Shown one piece after another: positions 48,154 through 56,431 of a stretch of 64,000 nucleotides of DNA. A program made the translations under genes and the position numbers. Position 1 is the stretch's first letter; each line of letters begins with the position of its first letter. Below the pieces are notes generated by a model, which saw only the letters and a program-made list of their open reading frames with translations, was not told where the DNA came from and did not search any database. Source of the stretch: CAYZAK01 sp964476445 (GTDB lineage: Bacteria > CG03 > SLGR01 > JAGXOG01); assembly GCA_964476445.1 (NCBI GenBank), contig CAYZAK010000003.1:1-64000 (forward strand). The letters run 5' to 3'.

Positions 48154-49130
48154 TGAGAAGTTTACGGGGTAATTTTAAGATAACCCGGCCCCCGGTTACT
48201 TTTATCGATCATCGTAAAAAGCCTGTTACAAAGAAAAAAAACAAGAGTTCTTCTCCGGCAAAATACTTTACCGAGGATAGAAAATATTGCCGCCAAAAAG
48301 TTATTCAGGCAGGTATATTTAATGAAAAAGAGATAAGTCAAATAGAAAAAGAAGGCTGCGGCCGGGTTACCGGTAACGGAATGGTTAAATATCCTTTTAT
48401 TGGCTGTAGAAATATTTTAGCAGAACTGTTAAGTTTTCAAATAATTAAAGGATTGAAATTATTGATGAAAGCCGTGGCCGCCGATTACGGCCAGGTGGTA
48501 GTTACTGAAAAATATGGTATAAAGAAAAATATTAAAAAGGAAATTAGTCGTTCTCCAAATATTTTATTTAAGACAAAAAAAAACAGATATCCGTTGGGAT
48601 TTAATAAAATATTGTGGCGAAATAATTACAGGCTTAAAAAAAATAATTATTATTTTCCAGGTAAAAAAGGTAATCTTGTTATTGGGATAGAAAAGTTGGT
48701 AAAATTGTACAGATTTATTGAACTGTCCTCAGAAGATTTAAAAAAATATATTATAGTGCATCATAATGGGTCCAATCATCTGTTTGAAGTTAATGAAAAT
48801 ATTACTATTCAAAATTTAGTGGACCGGATAGATAAAGATGTAAACCTTATTTTAAAAGATGGATTTTTAACCGGAAGAGCAGTAAAAAATACCGAACAAT
48901 TGCGACCGGCCGATTTTGATAATATAATATTGCTTAAGACTATGAAATATGATCTGATAGATTGTACGGGATGTGGAAAATGTGTTGAAATTTGTCCGCA
49001 GTATCTTAAAGTTCCACATATATTAAAAATTTTTAAAGAAGGCAGGGGATTTATGCCCTTTTCAGAACTAGCCGGTTGTATAGGGTGCGGATTATGTAGT
49101 TATTTTTGTCCGGGATGGAGTTTAAGATGA
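48150..49130 (+). CDS. Divergent RnfC-like Fe-S protein
   Basis: 326 residues. Only the C-terminal part is convincing: two 4Fe-4S motifs CTGCGKCVEICP (about 272-283) and CIGCGLCSYFCP (about 310-321), placed as in RnfC. The N-terminal ~250 residues are basic and lack RnfC's GxGGAGFP and NGAECEP motifs, so no NADH/FMN site is evident. Gene order C-D-G-E-A-B in the six genes from here supports an Rnf-type complex. ATGA overlap on both sides. Confidence 0.68.
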   Translation: MMRSLRGNFKITRPPVTFIDHRKKPVTKKKNKSSSPAKYFTEDRKYCRQKVIQAGIFNEKEISQIEKEGCGRVTGNGMVKYPFIGCRNILAELLSFQIIKGLKLLMKAVAADYGQVVVTEKYGIKKNIKKEISRSPNILFKTKKNRYPLGFNKILWRNNYRLKKNNYYFPGKKGNLVIGIEKLVKLYRFIELSSEDLKKYIIVHHNGSNHLFEVNENITIQNLVDRIDKDVNLILKDGFLTGRAVKNTEQLRPADFDNIILLKTMKYDLIDCTGCGKCVEICPQYLKVPHILKIFKEGRGFMPFSELAGCIGCGLCSYFCPGWSLR

Positions 49131-49870
49131 ATACTTTTATGGTAGCTCTTCCTCCTTTTATTCATAGAAAGAGAGAAGAATTAAATATCTGGTTGGATTA
49201 TTTTTTATCCATCATTCCCGGTACAGTATATATTATTATTACCGACGGGCAGTGGAATAAATTTTTTACTGTTTTTGGGGTTTCTTTAGTTAGTATGTAT
49301 GTAGTCAGTTATTTTAACTCCACTAATATTTGGGTTAAAATTTTACAGGCATGCCTGACAGCGGGGCTTGTATTTATTCTTACCGGACCTGTAAATGGCC
49401 GGCAATTAGCTATCTTAGGAGCACTGGTGTGCATTTCTATTGTAGTATATGAAATAATATTTTTAAACACGTCTGTAACGCCTTTTAAACCGGTAATTAT
49501 AGTTTCTGTCTTTTTACTTAATACTGTTGGATTTGCGAGTCCCGATTTTTCCTTGTTTCTTAAATATTTATATTTAGTTGGAATAATGTATTTAGTATTT
49601 AAAAAGAGGATTAACCTGTATTTTTTGTTGGGTTCGGGTATAGGTTTTTTGGCGGCGGGACTTATTTATCACAGCATACCTGAGTTTTACGGTAATTTAC
49701 CTGTTTTATTAATTTATACTTTAGTTCTTTCTTATCCGGGTATTTTACCTTTGTACGGTAAAAAGAAAGGGATAACTGGTTTTATAGGAGGCGCCGCTGT
49801 TTCTGTATTAGGTTTTTTAGGAATACCGCTGGTGGCGATAACAGGGAGCATATTTAAAATAAATGACTAA
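49127..49870 (+). CDS. RnfD-like membrane protein
   Basis: 247 residues from the ATG that overlaps the RnfC stop (ATGA). PPFIHRKREELNIWLDYFLSIIP at the start recalls the RnfD N-terminus (SPH..), followed by about eight membrane segments. RnfD normally carries an SGAT-type flavinylation motif; none is visible here, and the protein is shorter than usual. Assignment rests on position and topology. Confidence 0.6.
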   Translation: MNTFMVALPPFIHRKREELNIWLDYFLSIIPGTVYIIITDGQWNKFFTVFGVSLVSMYVVSYFNSTNIWVKILQACLTAGLVFILTGPVNGRQLAILGALVCISIVVYEIIFLNTSVTPFKPVIIVSVFLLNTVGFASPDFSLFLKYLYLVGIMYLVFKKRINLYFLLGSGIGFLAAGLIYHSIPEFYGNLPVLLIYTLVLSYPGILPLYGKKKGITGFIGGAAVSVLGFLGIPLVAITGSIFKIND

Positions 49871-50285
49871 AATATTAGTTGTAATTTTAACTTTAAGCGC
49901 AGCTTATGTAATTAACATCCAAAATGAAGAAGAATCTTCCAATATGGAAGCGGGATTAAAAGAATTGACTCCGGAATTAAAGCGGATTTCTGCTTTGCCG
50001 GATAAGGAAAAAGTGGTATTTGAAGGTCTCGGTCGGGGTTTTGTAGACATCATAAAAGTAGAAGTCACGTTTGCAAGAGAAGAATCCTCCCGTAAAATGC
50101 GTATTGAAAAAGTAGAAGTTGTAAAACATAATGAAATAACCAGCTACTGGAAGGAAGTACCAGAAAAAATAATTTCCCGGGTCCTGGAAACCCAGTCTAC
50201 AGATATAGATGCCGTTAGCGGTGCCACTCACTCAAGTGAAGGTTTATTAGAAGCGATCCAAAATGCAAAAGAAAAAATTCATTAA
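49863..50285 (+). CDS. RnfG-like FMN-binding protein
   Basis: 140 residues: N-terminal membrane anchor (about 1-18), then an FMN-binding domain with DAVSGATHSSEGLLEAI (about 119-135). The threonine of SGAT is the usual site of covalent FMN, attached by ApbE, encoded five genes on. Shorter than typical RnfG (about 180-210). It overlaps the previous gene by eight bases and the next by 23. Confidence 0.78.
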   Translation: MTKILVVILTLSAAYVINIQNEEESSNMEAGLKELTPELKRISALPDKEKVVFEGLGRGFVDIIKVEVTFAREESSRKMRIEKVEVVKHNEITSYWKEVPEKIISRVLETQSTDIDAVSGATHSSEGLLEAIQNAKEKIH

Positions 50286-50751
50286 TGGCCTGCAGATAGT
50301 TTTCAGCCAGGGAGTGGGAATAGTCCCAATTCTCTGTTTTGTCTATTACGGAGATAAACCTATATTGTTAATTTTAACTGGTTTATTATCCGTTGCCGGG
50401 GCGTCAGCAATTAACTATTTTGGGTTTAGTTATTTTACCAGAAAGGAACTTCTTGTACTTATAGTGACCTGGGGGGCGTTGCTTTTTGGAATTATCCCCG
50501 TTTCGGAATTAATTATATACCGAGTTTTAGCCGTGACCTGGCTCGGTTATGTTTTTTCTCGAGGAACAGGCAATTTTTCGAGACGTGGCGATATTGTTTG
50601 GTTTTTGGGATTGGTATTGGGTTTTGGAATACTTGGGTTTACGGTTTTTTTTATAGACAGATTCCTCTATATAACTGCCGGTATGCTGATGTTGTTTTCT
50701 TCTTTGGTAATGATAGGGTACAGTTTTATTTTAGGTAAGGGGAAATATTGA
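50263..50751 (+). CDS. RnfE-position membrane protein
   Basis: 162 residues, about five membrane segments. It occupies the RnfE place in the C-D-G-E-A-B order. Typical RnfE is about 200 residues with conserved cysteines for a membrane [2Fe-2S] cluster; here a single Cys (ILCFVYYG) remains. By sequence alone I could not name it; the call is from context. Confidence 0.5.
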   Translation: MQKKKFINGLQIVFSQGVGIVPILCFVYYGDKPILLILTGLLSVAGASAINYFGFSYFTRKELLVLIVTWGALLFGIIPVSELIIYRVLAVTWLGYVFSRGTGNFSRRGDIVWFLGLVLGFGILGFTVFFIDRFLYITAGMLMLFSSLVMIGYSFILGKGKY

Positions 50752-51281
50752 ATATAAATCAGCTATTGACAATTTCTTTTATTGTCTTTTTCGGGCTTCG
50801 GTTAATTATTGATACTTTCCCTAGGGTAGATAATTACAAAAATCTCATTAAACCCTCAGTCTATGTAGTTATCCATTCTTTTTTTGGTCTAATTTTATAT
50901 ATTATTATAAATACTCTTGTGCCGTCCGGAAGCAATAGATTAAATTTAATTACAATACCGTTTATAGTAATTATCTCCGGTGAACTAACCGGAAGAATAT
51001 TTAAATTTTCTGAATTTAAAAAGTACCCGGGTTCATATTTCAATCTTTTTGTTACCGGACTTATTTTTTACGCGGTTACAACAACGGCGAGCTTTTTGGG
51101 GTATATGAAAGCTGCTTTATTTATCGTCGTAGGATTTCTGGGACTATCTTTTGTAGGGTATTCAGTTTATAAAAATATTTCTGATAATAGAAAAATAGAG
51201 GAAATCCATATTATAACAGAGCAACAAATTATTATGGTAATAATTTCATTAATTGTTTTATTTCTGGAGGGTTTAGTATAA
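50748..51281 (+). CDS. RnfA-position membrane protein
   Basis: 177 residues with five or six membrane segments, TTG start overlapping the previous stop. It stands in the RnfA place but contains no cysteine at all, whereas RnfA uses conserved cysteines for the shared [2Fe-2S] cluster. The call is from gene order. The next gene starts at the last base of its stop (TAATG). Confidence 0.5.
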   Translation: MNINQLLTISFIVFFGLRLIIDTFPRVDNYKNLIKPSVYVVIHSFFGLILYIIINTLVPSGSNRLNLITIPFIVIISGELTGRIFKFSEFKKYPGSYFNLFVTGLIFYAVTTTASFLGYMKAALFIVVGFLGLSFVGYSVYKNISDNRKIEEIHIITEQQIIMVIISLIVLFLEGLV

Positions 51282-51856
51282 TGGTTCAGATAGCGATATT
51301 ACTAATATTGATTTTTTTATTGTACCGCCAGCCCATTTTCAGCCTAAAAACAGATAGGGCAAAAAAAAACAAAATAGCGGTAATTAAGTGCGTCTTGCCC
51401 GGGACCGTGAATTTTAATTACGGTAATATTAAAGATTGCGGAGTCGCTCACCGGGAGTTTAAAAATAATTCTTTGTGTAAAAACAGCTGCATGGGGCTTT
51501 ATTCCTGCATAAATATCTGTTCCCGGCAGGCTATAGGCAAACAACTGGATGTCGATTCACAAAAATGTAACGGATGCGGTGACTGCATCGAAGTGTGTCC
51601 GGTGAATATTATAGAACTGGTTGATAGTAAATCCGGGGAGATATATATATCCTGTAACACTTCTTTAAAAGCCGAAGAGATGGAAGAATATTGTCCAGAG
51701 GGTTGTATCCAGTGTTACATATGTATAAATGTATGTCCGACCGGCGCCATAGACCTTACCGGAGAAGGCCTACCGGTCATAGATTATAAAAAATGTACCG
51801 GTTGCGAGGTGTGCGTAAGAAAATGTCCTCCGGGGGTAATAAAAACAGTAGTTTAG
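51281..51856 (+). CDS. RnfB-like ferredoxin-type protein
   Basis: 191 residues. Short N-terminal membrane anchor (about 1-18); the 'Fe-S' domain with C-x-n-DC and CKNSCMGLYSC...C as in RnfB; then ferredoxin-type 4Fe-4S motifs CNGCGDCIEVCP, CIQCYICINVCP and CTGCEVCVRKCP. At least three or four clusters. It would accept electrons from ferredoxin and pass them into the membrane complex. The clearest Rnf subunit in this set. Confidence 0.82.
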   Translation: MVQIAILLILIFLLYRQPIFSLKTDRAKKNKIAVIKCVLPGTVNFNYGNIKDCGVAHREFKNNSLCKNSCMGLYSCINICSRQAIGKQLDVDSQKCNGCGDCIEVCPVNIIELVDSKSGEIYISCNTSLKAEEMEEYCPEGCIQCYICINVCPTGAIDLTGEGLPVIDYKKCTGCEVCVRKCPPGVIKTVV

Positions 51857-51864
51857 AAATTAAA

Positions 51865-52773
51865 ATGAGGCACACAGTATTAAAATTATTAGTAGGAGGA
51901 CTTATATTAACCGGATGTAGCGCGCCGGAAGAAGAATTTAAACAGCATACCCGTTTTGTAATGAATACCTACGTCAGTGTTACTGTCCCTGAAAATATAT
52001 CCAAAGATATTATTGAACAAGGTTTTAAAAAAATCATACGCATGGACAAAGAAATATCCTCGTTTCGGGGTAAAAACCGGATTGATCCAAATTATTATAA
52101 TCTGATAAAAGATTCTTTAAAGTTAGCTGAAAAAATAGATGGTTTTTACGATCCCACCGTATATCCGGTTCTTCAAGCATGGGGTTTTTACGGGGAAAAT
52201 TACCGGGTACCGGATAAAGGTGAATTAAGTTCGGTATTACAAAAGACAGGGTACAGCAAAGTAGAATACAAAGCGGGAAATATAAAAGCGCCTGAGTATA
52301 TTAAATTTGATCTGGGAGGATTTGCCAAAGGCTGGGTGGTTGACCGGATGGTGGAATATTTTAAAGAAAAAGGAATTGAAACCGGGCTGGTAGATGCGGG
52401 GGGGGATATCCGGGGATGGGGGGATAGAATCTGGAGAATCGGTATAAAATTGCCCCGTGCTCCGGGATTGGCCGGGGTAGTAAAGATAAAAAATTCAGCG
52501 GTGGCGACTTCTGGAGATTACGAAAATTATTTTGAATATAAAGGAAAAAGATACTCTCATATTATAAACCCTAAGACCGGGTACCCGTCAGAAGGGATTT
52601 ACAGCGCAACGGTAATCGCTGAAGATTGCGCCAAGGCGGACGGATTATCTACGGCTTTATTTGCTGCCCGTGGAGAGCTAATAGATATTGTGGAATATTT
52701 ATCTATAGGGTGTGCAATAATCGGGGAGGATAGAACATATACCACCCCTGGTTTAAATATAGACTGGGAGTAA
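51865..52773 (+). CDS. apbE: ApbE-family FMN transferase (lipoprotein)
   Basis: 302 residues from the ATG at 51865. Lipobox LILTGC (about Cys17), then the ApbE fold: MNTYVSV, FDLGGFAKGWVVD, VDAGGDIRGWG, SGDYENYF, SHIINPKTGYP and ADGLSTALFA. It attaches FMN covalently to Thr in RnfG-type domains; its target is most likely the SGAT motif of the protein at 49863. The frame is open further upstream, but that part runs inside rnfB and lacks a signal peptide. Confidence 0.93.
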   Translation: MRHTVLKLLVGGLILTGCSAPEEEFKQHTRFVMNTYVSVTVPENISKDIIEQGFKKIIRMDKEISSFRGKNRIDPNYYNLIKDSLKLAEKIDGFYDPTVYPVLQAWGFYGENYRVPDKGELSSVLQKTGYSKVEYKAGNIKAPEYIKFDLGGFAKGWVVDRMVEYFKEKGIETGLVDAGGDIRGWGDRIWRIGIKLPRAPGLAGVVKIKNSAVATSGDYENYFEYKGKRYSHIINPKTGYPSEGIYSATVIAEDCAKADGLSTALFAARGELIDIVEYLSIGCAIIGEDRTYTTPGLNIDWE

Positions 52774-52779
52774 AGCATA

Positions 52780-53142
52780 TTGACTAATAGAGATATTTTA
52801 CTGGCCGGTATTTTAGTTTTTTTAGCCTTTGGAATCTATTCGGGTAATCGGTGGATTGGCCAATCAGAACCGGATAAATTTGTTGTCAGTCTGGATGGGC
52901 AATCCATATACGAGGGTAGTCTTAAACTGGATAGGACCGTTGAAATTAGGGGTGGGGAAATTTATTTATTGTTAAAAGTTAAAGATCACCGGGTAAACGC
53001 GATAAAAGCGGATTGTCCAAAAAAAATATGCGTAACACAGGGGGCAGTTTATAATACCGGCCAAACTATAGTATGTGTTCCCCAGAAATTAACCGTTACC
53101 GTTAAAGGAGGGAGGAAAACAGTTGATGCAATCACAAGATAA
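52780..53142 (+). CDS. NusG domain II-type membrane-anchored protein
   Basis: 120 residues: membrane segment (about 6-24), then a NusG_II domain with IKADCPKKICVTQGAVYNTG and IVCVPQKLTVTV. Such proteins usually sit between apbE and Gx-transporter genes in Rnf-type operons; their function is not known. TTG start. Two cysteine pairs may form disulphides outside the membrane. Confidence 0.82.
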   Translation: MTNRDILLAGILVFLAFGIYSGNRWIGQSEPDKFVVSLDGQSIYEGSLKLDRTVEIRGGEIYLLLKVKDHRVNAIKADCPKKICVTQGAVYNTGQTIVCVPQKLTVTVKGGRKTVDAITR

Positions 53143-54202
53143 CAGACAGCTGGCTTATCTGGCATTATTTATATCAGCCGCTTCTGTTTTACAGGGGATT
53201 GAATGGATGCTGCCCCGTCCTTTTCCCTGGTTAAAACTGGGGCTGGCTAATATGGTTACTCTGGTGGGAATAGTTATGTACGGGGGGAAATTCGGGTTGA
53301 AAATAGCCGCAGGTAGAATTTTGCTCAGTTCATTTTTACTGGGGACGTTCATGACTCCGTCGTTTTATCTTAGTTTCGCCGGGGGTATGGGGGCGGTCAT
53401 GGTTATGAGCGGAGTGTATCGGCCGCTGGGAAAACTTAGCCCGGTGGGAGTGAGTATTTTAGGAGCTCTGGTCCATAATTTAATTCAGATGGCTGTGGCT
53501 TATGTTTTTTTTGTAAGGCACGGAAGTATATTTTATATGATGCCTTTAATTTTTATTGCTGCGGTTGCCGGGGGCGGAATAAATGGTTTTCTGGTTAAAA
53601 ATATAGTTCCTTCTATTGCCATATATGCTACCCGACGGATATTTTTAGCGTCGGGATCGCCACGGAGATTTAATATTCTTAAAAACGCCGGTTTACCGGT
53701 AGTTAGGGTTACTCCGGAATACGAAGAAGAAATCCCTGAAGAAAGGGAACCTCCCGAAAAGTATGCCTTGTGGCAGGCCCGAAAAAAACTTGAAAGCGTA
53801 GCTCATTTTCTTCAGCCTCCCGGCTGGGTTGTCTCCGGTGATACGGTAGTTGATCTGGATGGTGAAATATTGTTGAAACCCGACAATGTACACCATGCGG
53901 AAGAAATGCTTAAAAGGTTAAGCAACCGTACACAGAAAGTTCATACCGCCGTAGCGTTAAAAAATTTGGCCTGGGAAACTGAAAAAATAATGACTGATAT
54001 AGAACAGACTGAACTGAAGATGGCCCGGTTTACTGAAAAAGAGATAAAAGAGTACAGCAAAACCCATTTAGATAAAGCCGGGGGTTACGGAATACAGAGT
54101 ATAAAAGACAGCAGCGTAGAATGGATAAAAGGCAGTTATACAAATGTTGTGGGTTTTCCGGTGGAACTTTTAAGAAAATTGTTTAAAAATTTTAAGATTT
54201 AA
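53126..54202 (+). CDS. Gx-transporter (HepI-like) membrane domain fused to Maf pyrophosphatase
   Basis: About 358 residues, ATG at 53126 behind GGAGGGAGG. Residues ~1-170 are the 'heptaprenyl diphosphate synthase component I'/Gx family: PFPWLKLGLANMVTLVGI, FMTPSFYLSFAGG and GALVHNLIQM. Residues ~173-358 are Maf/YhdE: IFLASGSPRRFNIL, VSGDTVVDLDG, VHTAVAL and GGYGIQSIKD. Maf hydrolyses noncanonical or house-cleaning NTPs. The two are normally separate genes; here one frame joins them with no stop. Overlaps the NusG-II gene by 17 bases. Confidence 0.87.
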   Translation: MQSQDNRQLAYLALFISAASVLQGIEWMLPRPFPWLKLGLANMVTLVGIVMYGGKFGLKIAAGRILLSSFLLGTFMTPSFYLSFAGGMGAVMVMSGVYRPLGKLSPVGVSILGALVHNLIQMAVAYVFFVRHGSIFYMMPLIFIAAVAGGGINGFLVKNIVPSIAIYATRRIFLASGSPRRFNILKNAGLPVVRVTPEYEEEIPEEREPPEKYALWQARKKLESVAHFLQPPGWVVSGDTVVDLDGEILLKPDNVHHAEEMLKRLSNRTQKVHTAVALKNLAWETEKIMTDIEQTELKMARFTEKEIKEYSKTHLDKAGGYGIQSIKDSSVEWIKGSYTNVVGFPVELLRKLFKNFKI

Positions 54203-54282
54203 TTAAAATTTTTTCTAAAAATTAAACTATACCGTTAAGGTTGTAAATCTTTGTGTGGGGTAAGGATATATTCGCAGTCGGT

Positions 54283-55005
54283 TTACGGCTGTGGAGTGGG
54301 CTGGGGGGAAGGGGGCTGTTCTAAGTTAGCCAGCTGGGGGTTTATGTCTAAGTCAGCCTTCTGGTGAAGTTGGGAAATCCAGTTACGGTATATATTGGAC
54401 CTTTTTTCTTGGATAATATTGTTTTGCAGTTCCTCTTTTTTTTCTTCAAATCCGACCAGGGTCCCGTGCTCGGATTCATATCTTAATTGTAATTCGGTTA
54501 AGGTGGTATTTGCGGTGGCCAGAACCAGTCTTTCAACTTTTTGTGTGGTAATATTTTTTCTTATCATTTCTTCAAATTCAGCAGGGGTCATATTCATGGA
54601 ATGTTGAAGAGCGCGGGTATACATCTGCATGTTAAACTGTCCCTCATGTTGAAACTGAGGAAGTCGACGGACGGTATCAATAACTTCTTTATCGGTTACA
54701 CCGATCCCCATTTTTTTAGCCTGGTTATATATGATTTCTTCGTTAATCATGGAACTTAAGACTTGTCTGCGGATCTTGAAAATCTGATTGTCGGATAATT
54801 CTCCATCGGTTTCTTCTCTTTCGGCCCGCAACTGCCTAGATACTTGCTGTTGATAGTCCTGAACATTTATTTCGAAATTTGCGCCGCGTGCTACTGTATC
54901 GTCCATCCTCTGTCCGGTTCCGTACCAGAAAAAAATACCGGCAATAAATACCCCGGCAATTACCCACATCACCTTCTTCATATGTTTTCGCATTGAATCC
55001 ATCAT
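54283..55005 (-). CDS. SurA/PpiD-like periplasmic chaperone without PPIase domain
   Basis: 240 residues. N-terminal membrane anchor (about 10-28, MWVIAGVFIAGIFFWYG), then a SurA_N-type helical chaperone domain (VRRQVLSSMINEEIIYNQAKKMGI-like, PAEFEEMIRKNI) and a proline-rich tail. The parvulin domain that follows in PpiD/SurA is missing. It may help outer-membrane protein folding or be an anchor for another foldase. No nearby partner on this strand. The 80 bases to the preceding convergent gene hold nothing I can name. Confidence 0.72.
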   Translation of the reverse strand: MMDSMRKHMKKVMWVIAGVFIAGIFFWYGTGQRMDDTVARGANFEINVQDYQQQVSRQLRAEREETDGELSDNQIFKIRRQVLSSMINEEIIYNQAKKMGIGVTDKEVIDTVRRLPQFQHEGQFNMQMYTRALQHSMNMTPAEFEEMIRKNITTQKVERLVLATANTTLTELQLRYESEHGTLVGFEEKKEELQNNIIQEKRSNIYRNWISQLHQKADLDINPQLANLEQPPSPQPTPQP

Positions 55006-55067
55006 AATATACTAATTCTAATTAATAAAAATTGAAATTTCAAATATTATGTGATATATATAAATTT

Positions 55068-55688
55068 ATGATTACTGTAATTGATTATAAATTAGGCAAT
55101 ATAAAAAGTGTAGCTAACGCTTTAAAATATCTTAGAAATGGGCCGGTTAGAATATCGTCCGTTCCTCGGGATATCTTGAATGCCGACGGAATAGTTCTAC
55201 CCGGAGTAGGAGCTTTCGGGAAGGCCATGGCCAATATGAAAGATCTTGAATTGGTCGAACCGGTTAAAGAATATATAAAATCCGGGAAGCCATATCTGGG
55301 AATATGTCTGGGGCTCCAGCTGCTTTTTACTCAAAGCACCGAATACGTAACAACTCCCGGGTTTGATATTATAACCGGAAAGGTGAAAGAATTGCCCCAA
55401 AATGTGAAGAGTCCTCACATAGGTTGGAATCGAGTGGGCGCCGGGAATGTAGCAGGTATGTTTAAGGGGATAGAAAATAATTCTTTTTTTTATTTTGATC
55501 ATTCTTACCATGTTGAGGTCAAAAATAGTAAAAATTTGGGGGTGGGAGAAACGGAATACGGCTGTAAATTTATAAGCGCCCTGATAAAAGATAATATATG
55601 GGGCGTTCAGTTTCATCCCGAGAAGAGTGCTGATAGAGGACTAAAACTGTTGGAGAATTTTACAAAAAAATGTTATCTAAAAGAATAA
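55068..55688 (+). CDS. hisH: Imidazole-glycerol-phosphate synthase glutaminase subunit
   Basis: 206 residues from the ATG at 55068: VIDYKLGNIKSVANAL, GVGAFGKAM, catalytic GICLGLQLLF (nucleophile Cys) and FHPEKS. Supplies ammonia to HisF for histidine (and AICAR) formation. Overlaps hisF by 19 bases. No ribosome site stands before the ATG, and a TTGAAA-17-TATATA promoter-like pair (55032-55060) ends eight bases upstream, so translation may be leaderless. Other his genes are not in the window. Confidence 0.93.
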   Translation: MITVIDYKLGNIKSVANALKYLRNGPVRISSVPRDILNADGIVLPGVGAFGKAMANMKDLELVEPVKEYIKSGKPYLGICLGLQLLFTQSTEYVTTPGFDIITGKVKELPQNVKSPHIGWNRVGAGNVAGMFKGIENNSFFYFDHSYHVEVKNSKNLGVGETEYGCKFISALIKDNIWGVQFHPEKSADRGLKLLENFTKKCYLKE

Positions 55689-56428
55689 TACCCTGTCTTG
55701 ACGTAAAAGACGGCAGAGTGGTTAAAGGAGTTGAATTTAAAAATTTAAGGGATGTCGGCGACCCGGTGGAAGCGGGTGCAAGATACAGCCAGGAAGGAGC
55801 CGACGAGCTGGTTTTTCTGGATATCGCTGCGGCGCCGGAAAAAAGAAAGACCAGGGTGGAACTGGTGGACAAAATTTCCCGGGAAGTATTTATACCGTTT
55901 ACCGTAGGGGGAGGTATTAATACTGTGGAAGATATTAGCACTTTACTTAGAGCCGGTGCGGACAAGGTGTCAATAAATACCCGTGCGGTTAAAAATCCGG
56001 ATATTATAAAAAAAGCTTCCCGGGACTACGGCCGACAGTGTATTGTGGCGGCCATAGACGCTAAAAAAATTGACGATGAAAAATGGGAAGTTTATATCTG
56101 TGGCGGGCGTGAGCCCACGGGACTGGATGTCTTAAACTGGTCTAAAAAAGTGGAGCAGTATGGTGCCGGAGAAATACTGTTGACCAGCATGGATGCCGAC
56201 GGGACTAAAGATGGTTATGATCTAGATTTGACCCGGGCAGTGTCCAGCACGGTAAACATTCCTGTGATCGCCTCCGGAGGAGCGGGAAGTTTAGAGCATA
56301 TATATCGAGTATTTAAAGAGGGAAAAGCTGACGCTGCTCTGGCCGCTTCGATATTCCATTTCGGTAAATATTCTATACAGGAGACCAAAGCTTATCTAAA
56401 AAATAGAGGCATTGAAATAAGGGATTAA
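55670..56428 (+). CDS. hisF: Imidazole-glycerol-phosphate synthase cyclase subunit
   Basis: 252 residues, (beta/alpha)8 barrel: RIIPCLDVKDGRVVKGV with catalytic Asp, FTVGGGI, GADKVSINTRAV, VAAIDAK, LLTSMDADGTKDGYD with catalytic Asp, and ASIFHFGKYS. A true histidine-pathway HisF. Ends three bases before the convergent aminotransferase gene. The separate hisH-hisF pair could alternatively serve a polysaccharide amination pathway, but the motifs are standard HisF. Confidence 0.95.
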   Translation: MLSKRIIPCLDVKDGRVVKGVEFKNLRDVGDPVEAGARYSQEGADELVFLDIAAAPEKRKTRVELVDKISREVFIPFTVGGGINTVEDISTLLRAGADKVSINTRAVKNPDIIKKASRDYGRQCIVAAIDAKKIDDEKWEVYICGGREPTGLDVLNWSKKVEQYGAGEILLTSMDADGTKDGYDLDLTRAVSSTVNIPVIASGGAGSLEHIYRVFKEGKADAALAASIFHFGKYSIQETKAYLKNRGIEIRD

Positions 56429-56431
56429 ATT

